The notes under the pieces are model-generated. The model searched no databases and was not told the DNA's origin. It was given only the letters and a program-made list of their open reading frames with translations. A stretch of 64,000 bases of DNA, taken from the NCBI RefSeq assembly GCF_051020975.1, contig NC_135038.1, positions 3,656,001 through 3,720,000 on the forward strand. Reading direction: 5' to 3'. This stretch comes from Osmia lignaria lignaria. Taxonomy: Eukaryota > Arthropoda > Insecta > Hymenoptera > Megachilidae. This document shows positions 34,311-47,500 of the stretch, piece after piece. The stretch's first letter is position 1. The number at the start of each line of letters is the position of its first letter. The position numbers and the translations under genes were made by a program.

Positions 34311-34376
34311 GTCCCTCCCTCCCTGTTATCTCGAGAGAGATACCCGTAAATCGGAATTACGACAGTACGTTAAAAA

Positions 34377-34597
34377 ATGAAGATGGTCGCGAGGGCACGC
34401 ACGGGCATGGCCACCGCGAGGGCACGCACGGCCATGGCCACCCCGACGTAGCAAGCAATTTTTTTTTTCCTAGCTTTGAAAAATTGTGACGACACTGGGC
34501 GAGGGGAGGGGTACTACTACAACTATGATCTATTCGGAAGAGGCGCATCATACAATCATGATTGAACTTCACTTAGGTAAGTTCGTTTAATCATTAA
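34377..34597 (-). repeat. DIRS right inverted terminal repeat
   Basis: Inverse of the left repeat up to AAGAGGCGC, then a private outer tail of about 45 bp ending TTCGTTTAATCATTA. Confidence 0.8.
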
Positions 34598-35056
34598 TTA
34601 TATGCTTCATTATTCGCTAAACCAACCGATAATATTTGACATAAACTATAAAATCCACAAGTATTTGTTATTATTAGTCATTTTTCCATTTTTGACATTT
34701 TTACAATAATTTCCATTTGGTATTATAGGTAATGTTGTGTATTTATCGCTAGATGCGTCAAAATTTGGACATGCGTCGGCGTAACGATAAATAGTCTTCT
34801 TTATATTTTTATTGCACCAATTTTGTTCGGCTTGCAATTCTGTTTGTTCGGCTTGAATGATCATCTATAACATTACTATCGAGATTATCAGTATCGGTAA
34901 TGTCGGTCGATGTAAATAAATTACTATTACTATTAATTTTGCTTTTGTCATCGACATTTATTGTACAATCATTTTCTAATTTTCTTGCTACTGCTAATTT
35001 TATCCTTCCGGCTAAAGAAAATATATGTTTGCTGACAAACTTATCAGCTCTCATAG

Positions 35057-35665
35057 TGTTAGAATAGGCGCGGTTTATGGCATGGCGAGTTTAGAAATAG
35101 GTATTTTTTGTATTAGATAGTTTTCCCTTGCCATATGCTTGCCAGAGGTTTAACAGTACCTGGCAGAGTTTAGAATATTTAAGAAGGCCACGCCATAAAT
35201 CGCACAGACCCGAAGGGTAACTCTGCCGCGACGACAAAGGGGCACGTTGACTTAAAGGAACCACGTGCGATCTCTGGAAAACCCAGACCAACTTGTATTT
35301 TTCCTCCCCCGTACGAAGGGCACATTCCTCTTTCAGGATCTACCACGCCAAGGGCGTACTGGAAGGGAAGAATTGTGCCTATATAATCGACGTCAAGTCG
35401 CTCGAAGGCAGATTTTCTTAGATAGAGCACAGTACATACGGAACGTAGACATAGATACACAGAATTTCCTCAAGTGTAACAAATTTCAATCTACACATTG
35501 TAACACACACACACAAACACACACCACCATTAATTATGATTAAATAATTCAACATACTATCGACATAATTATTATCGGTCCCAAGCCGATTCAACTTGGG
35601 TGGTCCTTCCACAATCCATAGACGGCACTCCGTGCAAATACTCAGGACCTATCATCGTCCTAACA
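35057..35665 (+). mobile_element. Solo LTR with CATAG duplication
   Basis: Begins TGTTAGAATAGG, ends CGTCCTAACA, flanked by CATAG at 35052-35056 and 35666-35670. A TATATAA motif lies near 35380. A (CA)n tract is at 35503-35525. It disrupts the MULE transposase; removal restores its frame at the junction. Confidence 0.85.
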
Positions 35666-37555
35666 CATAGGAAGAGATATGTCTCTCAATGTACGGTTCT
35701 TTAAATCGTTAAATTCAGATTCTACTGCCGCAGACGTCGCATTTGTAGAACCATAACCAAAAGTTGTAGGCATAATTTCGGTAAATAACAGAAAGTACTG
35801 TAATAAAGTTTTAAATTTGTTCGCAAAATCTATGCAGTAGAATCCATTAATGTCATAGGTTTCTTCCAATTTATTTGATTGAGAGACACAATTGTTATAA
35901 ATTGAATCAACCCAACGATGTATATTTGTTTCGATACCGTCTGCATCGTTTAACATATCTTCATCATTTTCACATTCAGTAGATGACTGACTTTGATCAT
36001 TCACTGATATGGATAATGTATCTGTATCTCCTTGATTAAGTAATGTCAAACTGTTTCGTGCTCTCATTGCCAAACTATTAAAATTTTGGTAAGTACTCAT
36101 GGCGAGAATTAAAATACTACGCGTTACTTTTTCAAATTCATGGAACGATTTTTGTTTTCTTAAAATTGCTATTGAACGCATAAAAAATAATCGTACCAGA
36201 AAAACAATTCCACCTAGCAATCATATTCATAAAAAGACATATATCTAATCTTAAAAGACAAGGCGGTTTAAGTATATTTGCACCAATTATTAAAGCGAAA
36301 CATGTGGATAAATAATCATGCAAAGTAACAGATCTTGTAAATGCTCTTGCAACAGCTCCAAGTAAAGCTTTGTCAAAGTCGGTGACTACATCTTTAGGAG
36401 AGGGTAATACCGAATTTTACATAGCACCGGTGCGTAAAAATTCTTGCAATCAAATTACTATAGTATTTGTGTTTTGTGATGTGGAAATTATTTGAAAAAT
36501 GGGAGCTGTATTTTCAACAATTTGTGCTACTACTTGGTATAAAAATATGTGCAAACATAATTCGCCATTTGGCAATTTGATTTTTTTCATTAAAGGCCCA
36601 GTAGCATCAATATATAACGTCATGTGATATTTTTCATACAAGGTAAATTGTTCTCGACTCCAATAATGCACGATTAAAGGATCTAAGCCAATAAATCTAA
36701 TCGCGCCTTCGTACCGCGGACAATATTTCATTAAGAAAAGATTTTCAAATATGTTAGTGGATGTTACACCTAATAATATATCTTGCCGTGTTTGTTTGGC
36801 TTTGCGAAGTATGTACGTCGCACGAATATAAATGTGCAGGCTCGTAATCTGCAACATCCATTAAAACATCAGCCTGTTGTCTTCTCCATATACAAGGAAG
36901 AGTTTTACCAACTATTAATTTTTGGGCAATTTTCTTGCGATTCAGACCTTTTAATTGACGTTTTTTCGTATGTTTTATGTTTAAATCGAAATCATGAATT
37001 GTACATTCCATTTTTTATATTATTATTCCTTTTTTGTGGTGCATTTATAATTTGTCCGAGAAAATTGCATTTACATTCCGGACATTTACCGGTAACGGTC
37101 AAAAAAATTCCATTTTCGGATAATTTGGCACATTTAAACGTAAGTGCGCATGGCAATTTTGTTTCATTATACAATTTCTCATATAGTATGCTTGTCCATG
37201 CGTAACGCCGTAACACATGTATATTACGTTTGTCACGACTTTTAAAATTATATTTGACTTCTTCGTCAGAAATTTACGACCATATATCGGTGACATCAAT
37301 TGTAAAAGAAATCGCATGGCTGTTGTTTAAAGTATCAATCGCTGTTTATTATTTTCTTCAACTTTTGTGTCACGTGCTAAAAGTAAGTCCTTGTAAATAT
37401 TGTAACGATTTAATTTTAAAATATTGTAAATATATTTAGGACTAATTGAATAATTCAATGCAACAGAAAGTTGTTTGTATAAATTAGAACTAGGAAAAAC
37501 AATACGACCATCGTTTCCTATTACATCTTTGAAATCTTCCGATTGCAATAATGAT

Positions 37556-38513
37556 ACAGTAAAACCTGGATAAATGCAACCAAGATTGGGACCCAGTGGT
37601 TGCATTTATCCAAGCGAGGTGTCGAATCTCGGGTTACACGCGACGACCAGCCAAGCGTGAACGTAGGAAGGGATAGACAGTGGCGGAAAGAGAGAGGTCC
37701 GATGATGAAAGGAAAGAGCCGAAACGTATCGGCGTGACTAATACTAATTCAACTATAAAACTTTTTTATTTTTGACTTTTTTTTATTAAAACTTTTACTA
37801 ACGCATTGGTGAAATTTTTCTGATTCAAATGGTACCAAACACGATATAGTTTCAATTATAATTACTTGCTAAAATTGATGTTAAAGGTTGGCGAAAAGCA
37901 ACAGAGATCGAAATCAAAACCAGTCGCGGTGTCGGCTCTGGTTTCAAAGGTTTCATTTATTCAGGCAAGGTGTCGATTCTGGGCATTTAATGTTGCATTT
38001 ATCCAAGCGAGGTGTCGATTCTGGGCATTTAATGTTGCATTTATCCAAGCGAGGTGTCGATTCTGGGCATTTAATGTTGCATTTATCCAAGCGAGGTGTC
38101 GATTCTGCGTCCGTACACATGTTTTGTATTCAGCCGACATGCCGATTCTGTGTCCGTACATATGTTTTGTATTCAGCCGACATCATTTATATTCAGTCGT
38201 GGTGTCAATTCTATGTTGTTTATTCTATTACTATTGTTTATAAATATAATTCAAACTATATCGTGTTTGGTGTCATTTTAATAAGAAAAATCTCACAAAT
38301 GCATTAGTAAAAGTTTCATTAAGAAAAAGTTAAAAATAAAAAAGTTTGATCGTTCAATTAGTATTAGTCACACCGATATTACGGTCGGATCATATTACAC
38401 GGTTTCCTCGTCGAGCGGCTCGGTTCGCCTAGGGGGATCCCCCCAAGTGGAAGGGATAGCGATGTTGCATTTATTCAAGCATTCTTTCGTTGCATTTATC
38501 CAGGTTTTACTGT
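37556..38513. mobile_element. Pogo-like MITE with internal minisatellite
   Basis: Ends CAGTAAAACCTGGATAAATG and inverse, flanked by TA. A second pair of inverted arms lies inside (about 37710-37865 and 38236-38395). The centre contains 42-bp repeats. CAGTAAAACCT ends and TA duplication suit pogo-type elements. It sits in the MULE transposase frame. Confidence 0.75.
37950..38107 (+). repeat. 42-bp minisatellite, ~3.5 copies
   Basis: The unit TTGCATTTATCCAAGCGAGG then TGTCGATTCTGGGCATTTAATG is repeated almost without change from about 37992 to 38107. A diverged first copy starts at 37950. The first 13 bases match the inner part of the element's terminal repeat (GTTGCATTTATCC). It yields repetitive false frames on both strands. 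Confidence 0.9.
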
Positions 38514-38871
38514 ATTAGGTTTGAAACAAAAGCCATGGCTGAAGTTTCGTTCATATGTTCGTATGCCCAAACAGGCGACAATGTGTAACACAGCTTGCAA
38601 GTCTCTGTTCCTCGGGACCGACGAAAACGCAGCTTATCAAGTGGAGGCACCGTCACCGTCAGCGTGGTTAACTTGCAGACTGTTACACATAGCTTGCGGC
38701 ACCCTCACCACTTCCCCCACCGCACTGTCAGCGCGCTTATCCGTACTCAAGTTGACCACCCACTATTTTTATACGTCTCGATGAGCACAAGTCAGTAAGT
38801 ACTGTTCGTCCGCCAGAAGATGGCAAGTGAAAGGTATTTACGCTCTCACTCTTTACGCCACTATTGGTCGC

Positions 38872-38965
38872 CACATCGTGCACTCCATGGGGATAATGCA
38901 CATACACGTGCCCGTTCATCGTGCACTCCATGGGGATAATGCACATACACACATGTGCCCGTTCA
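38872..38965 (+). repeat. Tandem duplication of ~42 bp
   Basis: TCGTGCACTCCATGGGGATA then ATGCACATACAC occurs at 38875 and again at 38919. Surroundings are GC-rich and unassigned. Confidence 0.85.
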
Positions 38966-39205
38966 CCGCACTCACATGACACCGTTCGAACCACTCGCGA
39001 GGCCTCGCACGTGGGTACCCCCTTTTTCCGCGCGCACGTGCAATGCGGCACGCCCGGACCGTTCTAAATCGCTTTTGCGAATGCTCGTTGGCGCCTCGCG
39101 GCGCCCCCCTCCCTTCTCTAAATTCGTTTAAACTAAACGCTGTCGCCCTCGAGCGACCTATTGTCAAAATAGTTCGCTAGGAGCAGTCAGCGCGATTCGC
39201 GCGAA

Positions 39206-39777
39206 CAACCGACTTCGAAATGCACTAAAAAGTATGAAATAATTTCTATTTCATTTATACAAATACCTAATAGCTATTAATAAAACCTATTTACTCGTTA
39301 AATAGTATACTAAATACATTTCAACCTTTTCGGAGGAGGCGCAAAATTAAAAACTTTTCTACTCGGAAGATCCTAGTTCAGGGATTGGCAACCGAGATCA
39401 CGTCGGTTACCGAATGACCCATTTGATTTCAAGTTAACAATGCGAATTAACTACGTGTACATCAAAAGTGCTGTCAACTTCTAATACAATCGTTACAGTT
39501 ATAAATGTTTTAGCCGTACCTATAACATTCCGTTTCTTATGACATATTATTATTTGTCAAGTGTGCTATACCGCAATCAGATCGTTATTGGCAGGATTGT
39601 ATATTCGGCTATTTTTAATTTTGCGCCGCCTCCGAAAGCATTGAAATGTATTTAGTATCCTATTTAACGATTAAGTAGATTTTATTAATAGCTGTAGAAT
39701 ACTGGTGTAAATAGAAATAGAAAATATTTTACACTGTTTAGTGCATTTCGAAGTCGGTTTTTTTTGTTAAAAATTAT
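39206..39777. mobile_element. M1 MITE copy B
   Basis: Same ends and about 200-bp inverted arms as copy A, without the SINE-like insertion. The left tip (TTTTAACAAAAAATA) is missing; it begins at CAACCGACTTCG. Confidence 0.8.
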
Positions 39778-41788
39778 TTTATGTCCATTGCTTTCCTTTG
39801 AATTAAAACTCTCTCGCCTCTCCTGCTTCCGATATTCGCTTCCGCGCCATTAGATTGAACTGTTACCTGCCGAACCTCACCTCTATCGCGAAAAACGTGA
39901 TCATACACGTTACAATTTTATATTTACGCAATCTCCTTGGGAACTAGTCATAGAAGAGACAAACAAGAATAGACTCAAAATGCAATCACAAGGAAACATA
40001 TCGAGAATGAAACAATTCAAATCGATTAGAATGGACGAAATGGAAAAGTTGATGCGTCTTCCGTTTCATATGGGTCATATTAAACTTCCCAAACTAAATG
40101 ACTATTGGAACTAGAATACTTTTTTCAAAAACTTTTTTATTCAGCAATATAATGTCCGAAAATCGTTTTCTTCAAATTTGAAGATTGTTTCATTGTAATT
40201 TCGAAGCTAATTACACAGTTGACAGATTAGGCAAGATAAGACCTCTTATATAATACATTTTCTTACTGAGAGAATGAAGTTCATTTACGCTCTAACAAAA
40301 TACCTTTGCATTGATGAATCGATAGTACTTATTGTGGAGAGACCGATTAGTTTTTAGGCAATACATAAAAAATAAAAAACATAAATACCGGATAAAATTA
40401 CGATTAATTGGGTTTTCATAAATGAAATATTTGGACGTACGAAACTTTAAATCACGATATCTCAAAAATGAAAGCCCATTCTGAATAAACCCACAAGGCC
40501 TTTCTAACACTGGCTACGCACTACAACCTCCGCATGGCGGTGTTGCAAAAGCAATTTTCACACCTTGGCACTCCCCTTGTTATTGAAGTATTAGTTCAAT
40601 ATAAAAGTAATTCAAGCTTAATAAAGCATATGTTCAGTATGAAGTGATATGTTCAGTATGATATATTGAAGTTGTGATATTGAATAGAGGATTCCCTCAT
40701 CCCGAAATAAAACTTTATTGGCCTTCCATGTCCACGTAACTGGAAATTCGAAGTCGTGTCAATTCCGTTCGTCGATTCTGTGAGTGAGTAGAAGGAATGT
40801 TGGACTCTGACAATGAGACTTCATAAGAATACGTCTACATATAAAGATACGTCTAAAGAATTTCAAGCACGAATACTTCAAAAAGTAGGAAAAAACGAGA
40901 AAAGTCGGTATTGAATCAATTTTAATAACTTGCGTCCTTTAATCCATTTACATCGGGTAAGCGGAATAATACGCATACGCTAGTAGCGTATTCAGAATTG
41001 TGACGCAAATGGGTTAATTAAGTAAATTCCTTTTTAGGTATTTTCATTAAGAAATCAAATTATTGTAGCTAATATGGACGCATATTTAAAGGTAAATGTA
41101 TAATTTTCTAAACGAAAGAGTTTCATACAATAGAACTAGTTTTTAGAAGGAATAGTATCAAATTTAGAAAATAAAATTAGGGCTGTCTCTATGGTCCGCC
41201 GACCAAGGGTTAATTGATAACTTAATAACTGAGGATTGCAAAGTGTTAAATGGTATTCAGCTTGAAAATAAGCTAACGAGATGTTAGAGAGTACAGTATC
41301 TTCAAAATTTCAAGCGTGACTTACGAGAAGGAAGTCTCATTTGGTAAACGATCTGAGTCTGGCTACCTATTAATTCTAACATAATTACTTTTCTGATTGC
41401 TGATCGTTCTAATATAATTTCGTGGAACAAAAAGAAACACCGATGAGTAAGTTTGAGTCTATTTTAAAATTAGTTGTCACATTGACGGTGCTTTTAGTTT
41501 ATAAAAAAGACTCTCAATAAAATATAAAGCCTGTTTCAAGTGAGTTTGGTAATGAAACAATTGGTTAATTATCACTTACATTTTTATAGATAAAAAAGCT
41601 GAACTAATTTAGGACATGTGAAGCTAAATTATCCATGACCGCCAGATTGGAAACTAAACCCAATTTAATTGGTAATATGTGTCTGGATGATATACGAACT
41701 TCCGCAAGAGTTTGTCATCGATTTTCTGAGTATATACAGATAAGAAAAAGAAAAGTGAATATCATGAAGATTGTCGTCCGAGACTTTC
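39778..41788. other. Unassigned AT-rich region
   Basis: Two kilobases with no supported gene or repeat pair. A minus frame at 40292-40510 has no family features. Confidence 0.45.
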
Positions 41789-41792
41789 GATA

Positions 41793-42879
41793 AAGGGTAT
41801 AGCCGGGTAAGATTCACAAAATGGCCCTTGAACCAAATTAAATTCAGAATGCGTCATTCGATAGCATATCAAAAGAAAATACTGTACACCAATTTTCAAC
41901 CTTTATCTTAACGAGGGGGGCAGTGAGGGGGGGCAAAAGAAACGCCAAATCGTGCCCCATTTCTCCTATTTAATAACATCGGAAAATTCTGAAAAAATTC
42001 TGATACACTATAAACACGGTAGCACATATTAGGGAATTTTTTTAGATTTTTTCATTGCAAATCCTAGTTGTAAAAAATAAAAAACCGAACAAACAATTTG
42101 AAGAAACACGATTTGTTATTGAAAATGTAAGAACACTACTTTTATATTACTGTGGTAATAACATATTAGTATAACTATTACTCTTGAATTTTTTCAGATT
42201 TTTTGTTGTGGTGCAACGTAGTTAAAAAAATCAAAAACCAATTATTTCGCATTAAAAAGTAACTTCTACTTCGAATTTTTATTTAAGTTAATTCTATTTC
42301 GGCAACCTGTATACCAATTGTATGAATGTGAATCCATTTAAAAGTACTTAATATATATTCTAAAAAAACAATACAATCAGGAAATACAAATTCGAAGTAG
42401 AAGTTACTTTTTAATGCGAAATAATTGGTTTTTGATTTTTTTAACTACGTTGCACCACAACAAAAAATCTGATAAAATTCGAAAGTAATAGTTATATTAA
42501 TATGTTATTACCACAGTAATATAAAAGTAGTGTTCTTACATTTTCAATAACAAATCGCGTTTCTTCAGATTGTTTGTTCAGTTTTTCATTTTTTACAACT
42601 AAGATTTGCAATGAAAGAATCTGAAAAAATTCCCTAATATGCTCTATCGTGTTTGTAGTGTATCTTAATATTTTCAGAATTTTCAGATGTTATTAAATAG
42701 GAGAAATGGGGCACGATCTGGCGTTTCTTTTGCCCCCACCACCACCACTGCCCTCCTCGTGAAGATAAAGGGTTGAAAATTGGTGTATAGTATTTTCTTC
42801 TGATATACTATCGAATAACGCATTCTGAATTTAATTTGATTCAAGGGCCATTTTGCCTACCTTATCCGGCTATACCCTT
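41793..42879. mobile_element. Fold-back MITE with ~490-bp arms
   Basis: AAGGGTATAGCCGG at the left and its inverse at the right are flanked by TA. The arms pair over nearly their whole length around a ~95-bp loop (about 42287-42380). Differences between arms are scattered single bases and small indels. No coding. The TA duplication suggests mobilisation by a Tc1/mariner-type transposase. Confidence 0.85.
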
Positions 42880-42883
42880 TATC

Positions 42884-43908
42884 AGTGACAGTCAAAATAT
42901 CAAGTTCGAAGAGAATTTACTTAATTACCATCGTAATTAACAACATTACGTGTTAATTAACCAGAACATGCTCGAACGAAACTTCAAAGGCACGTCGAGG
43001 AAAATTAGAAATTAAGTGGATATGTAATTTCTAGATAAACTTCATTTTCTGAAACTTAGTTTAATGGATGGTCCAGCAGGCATAAATTGAGTTTTGATAA
43101 CAGCACAATTTACGCACCTAAGCAACTGCCACATATTGGTAGTAAGTTAGTATTCATAGGACATGGCTGACTGTGGTTCGTCAAATTAATAGCTTTCTTT
43201 ATTCTGAATAATTTTCTATTTGAGAATCTAGCTATTCTCTCTAGCACAAAGTCTATTACGAATTTTCAGCAATTTCCGGTCAGGAATTTGTACTCGGACA
43301 ATTATGTAAAGATAAGCACCAGACCCTATTCAGATTATCCAAAGTGGTCAACCATCAAATCTTCAAGTAAAATATTTTCAAAATGTTCCACAACGAAGTG
43401 TCGTTGGTAAAAATATCGCGTACAAAAAATTGTCGCCAGAACATCGCCGGCGTAAAACAAATTTAGTCGCGACATCAAAATAATTCCGGTAAAATTGTTA
43501 GGTTAGGTTAAGTTAGATTATGACAACCGCCAAATAGACGAGTTTTTGCGAGGCATCGCGCATAACTTGGATCTGAAGGTTTAGCTTTTTCACAATGTTA
43601 CGAAACTCTAGTGTCACCTTTACTACTATATTGTGATTACAGGGCAATTGTGTAATACGTTCTGGTGGTGATGTTTTGTCTGTTATGTTTTTACCGGCGA
43701 TGTTTTGTCGTGAAACACTTCGTTTGCAAAGAAAAAATGATAAGCTGCATTAAAGTTCCGACTGAAAAGAGCTTTAGAAAAAAGAAAATTTTTACATCGA
43801 ATGAAACACAGCGGGTGAGGAAACGTTCCCAGTTTGGCATAGTTGTAGTGTTTTAACTAAAAAATGATCGCACAATAGTGCAATACAAACCTACCATTGA
43901 TTTATGCT
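42884..43908. other. Unassigned region
   Basis: No coding signal. GTTAGGTTAGGTTAAG at 43499 holds two TTAGG units, too short to call telomeric. Confidence 0.45.
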
Positions 43909-44149
43909 TAAATAGTATACTAAATACGTTTCAACTTTTTCGGAGGCGGTACAAAATTAAAAATACCCGGATAAACGATGCTGCCAATAACGATTTGATA
44001 GGTTGCTGACGTCTGAACTAGGATCTTCCTAGTAGAAGAAAGTTTTTAATTTTGCGCCGCTTCCGAAAAGGTTGGAATGTATTTAGTATACGATTTAACG
44101 AGTAAATAGGTTTTATTAATAGCTGTTGGGTATTTGTATAAATGAAGTA
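43909..44149. mobile_element. M1 MITE copy C, left portion
   Basis: Starts inside the left arm (TTAAATAGTATACTAAATAC) so the outer left end is lost. It runs into the right arm and stops at AAGTA, where copia is inserted. It resumes at 48976. Confidence 0.8.
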
Positions 44150-44389
44150 TGATGATACGGTTTAATAAGGCGAACACAAGGAGTAACATAAAGAAACTGA
44201 ACTTTATTTAATGGAGGACTCTGCTTCCGATCTCTGGTGATCTTTCCTCGAGAGTGACCATAAAAAAAAAAGAACGCGCTAGGCGACGCGAGAAAAACGC
44301 GCGAACATAGAATACATATGTAAACAGGGAAAGGAAACTATCATGCATAAAATCAGTAAGCGCCATTATACATTGCCTCTATTCTAACA
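44150..44389 (-). repeat. Copia 3' LTR
   Basis: In element orientation it begins TGTTAGAATAGAGGCAATG and ends in ATCATCA. Short poly-A variation and four substitutions separate it from the 5' LTR. Confidence 0.95.
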
Positions 44390-44522
44390 CTCCGCCTCAA
44401 TGTATAATCGCAACATAAAACTATATTAAACATGAAATATGTAAATATATATATGAAACGTGAACATGAGATAAATTGATATATATATAAAACAGTCATA
44501 GAATGAACATAAAATAAACAAC

Positions 44523-47500
44523 TTAAATCCTTTCAATACCTAAACACGAACGTAGTTTAACGAATTGGTCTCCTGTGAGACTTTTAGTCAGAACATCTGC
44601 GACTTGCTTTTGAGTATTTATGTAACGTACATCAATTTCTTTGCTTTGATACATATTTCTGACAAAATTGTATTTAATGTCTACGTGTTTTAACCTACGA
44701 TGTTACCATCGACCTAACAAATAAATTACTGACTGATTGTCCTCGTAAACTACGATGGGATCAATACCATTTACATTAAAGTCTTCTAATAGTCCTTTTA
44801 ACCAAATTGCATCCGTCAATGCTGTTGCCAAGGCGACATATTCAGCTTCAGTAGACGAAAGTGTGATTCCAGTTTGTTTCCTCGTTGATCATGACACCGT
44901 AGAGCCAAAAACTTGGAGTAGAAAGCCAGCAGTGGACTTGCAATCATCGCCCGTTGCCCAGTTTGCATCCACGTAGACCTGAAGTGGAATTCCTGGATTC
45001 GTACCCCGTCTGAATATTAATCCATAGTCAAGAGTGCCCTTTATATATCGTAGGATTCGTTTAAGGCCCCTCCAATGAGCCATCTTAGCATTGCTTTGGA
45101 AGCGACTATGTATAATAATTCACCGCAACAGTTATGTCGGGGCGAGTGTTGAGCATTAGAAACATGAGACACCCAACAAGTTCTCTGTAGGGTTTCAACT
45201 TAATTATTATTTCTTCATTAACATCTTCATGTTTGGTAGGGTTTACTTCCATTGGTGATTTTGAAGGGTTGCAGTCCATCATCTGAAAACGAGCTAGGAG
45301 CTCTTCCATGTACGCCCTTTGACTTAGGAACAAGCCTCTTGATGTCTGCTTAATCTTTATCCCGAGGAAGCTAGTCAATTCACCAATGTCTGTCATTGTG
45401 AATTCATTCTTGAGGGCATCCACAACTCGTTGTATCTGGATTTCATCCTCACCTGCAATAATAATGTCATCGACATAAAGTAAAAGATATAGACGCCGAT
45501 ACCTTGACGTTCCCATATAGAGACAATGATCTCGTTCCGATCTTTTTAATCCCAGGCGCAGGATAAATTCGTTGAATCTGGCATTCCAGGCTCATGGAGT
45601 CTGTTTAAGACCGTACAGGGAATATAATTCAATTTACACACACGATTATCATCCCTAGTGAATCCTTGAGGCAATTTCATGTATATCTCTTCTGTAATAC
45701 TTCCATGAAGAAAGGCATTCTTTACGTCCAGTTGCCTAGTCTTCAGCCCGAGTTCGTTTACAATTGACAGTAAAGTCCGTACGGTAGCGAGACAGGCAAC
45801 AGGGGCGTAGGTCTCTTCATAATCCAATCCTCTTCTTTGCGAGCACCCCTTTACCACAAGACGAGCCTTATATTTACTGATGTTCCCGTTTTCATCCCTC
45901 TTAATTCTAAACACCCATCTGTTATCAATGATTTTTCTTCCAGGAGGCGGTGGTACCAAGTCCCACGTCCTGTTTTCCACAAGTGATTTAATCTCTTCAT
46001 TGACTGCACGCTTCCATTTTTCCTCGTCATCCCGTCCATATATATCATTGAACTGCTGTGGAACATCCTCGACAAAAGACTCTGCACATAAAGCAAGAAC
46101 AGTATAATCATTTAGATACATGGGCTTACTCTTTTCTCGTGTGCTTTTCCTCAAATTTTTAGTGTTGTCTTCTAGTACTGGCTTTCCTTGATCCCTTTCC
46201 TCCTCTTCAGCATCGTAGTAATCAAGTCCTTCATCACTTAGTACCTCTTGTTCTCCGCCTGAATTGGAAACTTCCTGAGTCTGTGCTTCTTCCTCTGTAT
46301 GTTCCAAGTTACTATAAAAATCTTTAGTTTCAAAGGTGAATTTTGATTCGTCAAAAACAACATCATGACCCAGTATTATTTTGTTGTCTTCTGGACACCA
46401 CAGTCGATACCCGTTTGCACAGTAGCCCACCATTTTGCAGCGTTTGGAGCGAGATTCAAATTTTCCATTTACCAGTTCCTTAGGGATGTGAAGATATGCG
46501 ATACAGCCAAAAACCCTTAGCTTTTGGAGGTTAGGTTTTTCTCCGTACCGGAGTTCAGCTGGCAGCTTGTCTTTCAAAGCATTAGTTGGGCATCGATTGA
46601 TTAAATAAACAGCTGCCAAGACAGCTTCAGACCAGAAAACCTTACCCATTTTTGAATAGAGAATCATGCAGCGAGCCTTCTCTATTATCGTCCTGTTCAT
46701 CCTCTCCGCAACTCCATTCTGTTGGGGTGTGTAGCGGATTGTGAACTCAAACTGAATTCCACAGTCTTCAAAATACTGACGGGTTTCATTGGAGATATAT
46801 TCTCTTCCGTTGTCGCATCTAAACCTACTTATTTTCAGATTGAAACGGGCCTGCGCCATGGACTGAAACACTTTAAAACATCTAAGTACTTCCGATTTAG
46901 CCTTTAACGTGTATGCTACAGTGAAATGCGTAAAGTCATCTATAAAGGTGAGCAAATATCTCTTTTCGTCAAAGGATGTGACATCTATTGGACCGCACAG
47001 GTCACTGTGAACCAGCTCAACAGGACGCTTGGCTCTGATACGTTCAGTTCGGTGGGGCAGACGGGTCTGCTTACCCTCCACACAGGTTCCGCAGAGTTCT
47101 GATGAAGTTCCAAATTCCTTCACCTCTATTCCATTCGCCATGTTGACCAATTTCCTTAGCCCTGAGCTGCTCGGATGCCCAAGACGATGATGCCACAAGT
47201 GCACTGTGTCGGCGGCTCTGCAAATATTCACAACTTCCGTTAAACTTTCAACGTAGAGTTCATAAAGTTTGTCTCTGCGATGCGCGATCGCGGCAACACA
47301 ATTGTCTTTCGCGATGATTGCTTTACCGTCCTTAAATGTTATTGAAAAACCGTTCATCTCAAGCTTACGGACTGAGAGAAGATTACACTCAAGTCCAGAC
47401 ACTGACAAAATTCCCGTCATAAAAATGTCATAAGCTTTATTGTTCACTTGCGTGCGCACTCGTAAATCACCTATTTCATCCGCAGTCAAAACGTGGCCCG

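Larger units (their letters stand above)
29372..34597 (+). mobile_element. DIRS-type tyrosine-recombinase retrotransposon
   Basis: A complete but decayed 5.2-kb element: left inverted repeat, gag, RT/RNase H, tyrosine recombinase, internal complementary region (ICR), right inverted repeat. The ICR at 34201-34310 carries the inverse of the left outer end joined to the inverse of the right outer end, which is diagnostic of DIRS elements that pass through a circular intermediate. No target duplication is expected or seen. Confidence 0.85.
34646..38545 (-). pseudogene. MULE-like (NOF/Phantom-type) transposase, interrupted twice
   Basis: Read right to left. An N-terminal part (QSEDFKDVIGNDGRIVFP), then a Cys-containing region, then FEDLNIKHTKKR-like and LPNGELCLHIFLYQVV blocks. 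The DDE core shows LYIDATGPLMKK (first Asp), VVTDFDKALLGAVARAFTRS (second Asp) and LLRLDICLFM. The C-terminal part shows NATSAAVESEFNDLKNRTLR, MRADKFVSKHIFSLAGRI and PIIPNGNYCKNVKNGK. Several frameshifts separate the blocks. A solo LTR at 35057-35665 cuts the coding sequence between ISLPM and RADKFV. A pogo-like MITE at 37556-38513 cuts it near the N-terminus. A MULE-superfamily assignment is good; the subfamily is uncertain. Confidence 0.65.

Noticed and set aside
37866..38307. Frames of 125 and 139 codons with repeated residues
   Set aside because: They are translations of the 42-bp minisatellite, whose length is a multiple of three.
43499..43514. TTAGG telomere-like units (also 51517-51533)
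   Set aside because: Only two or three units; too short for an interstitial telomeric array.
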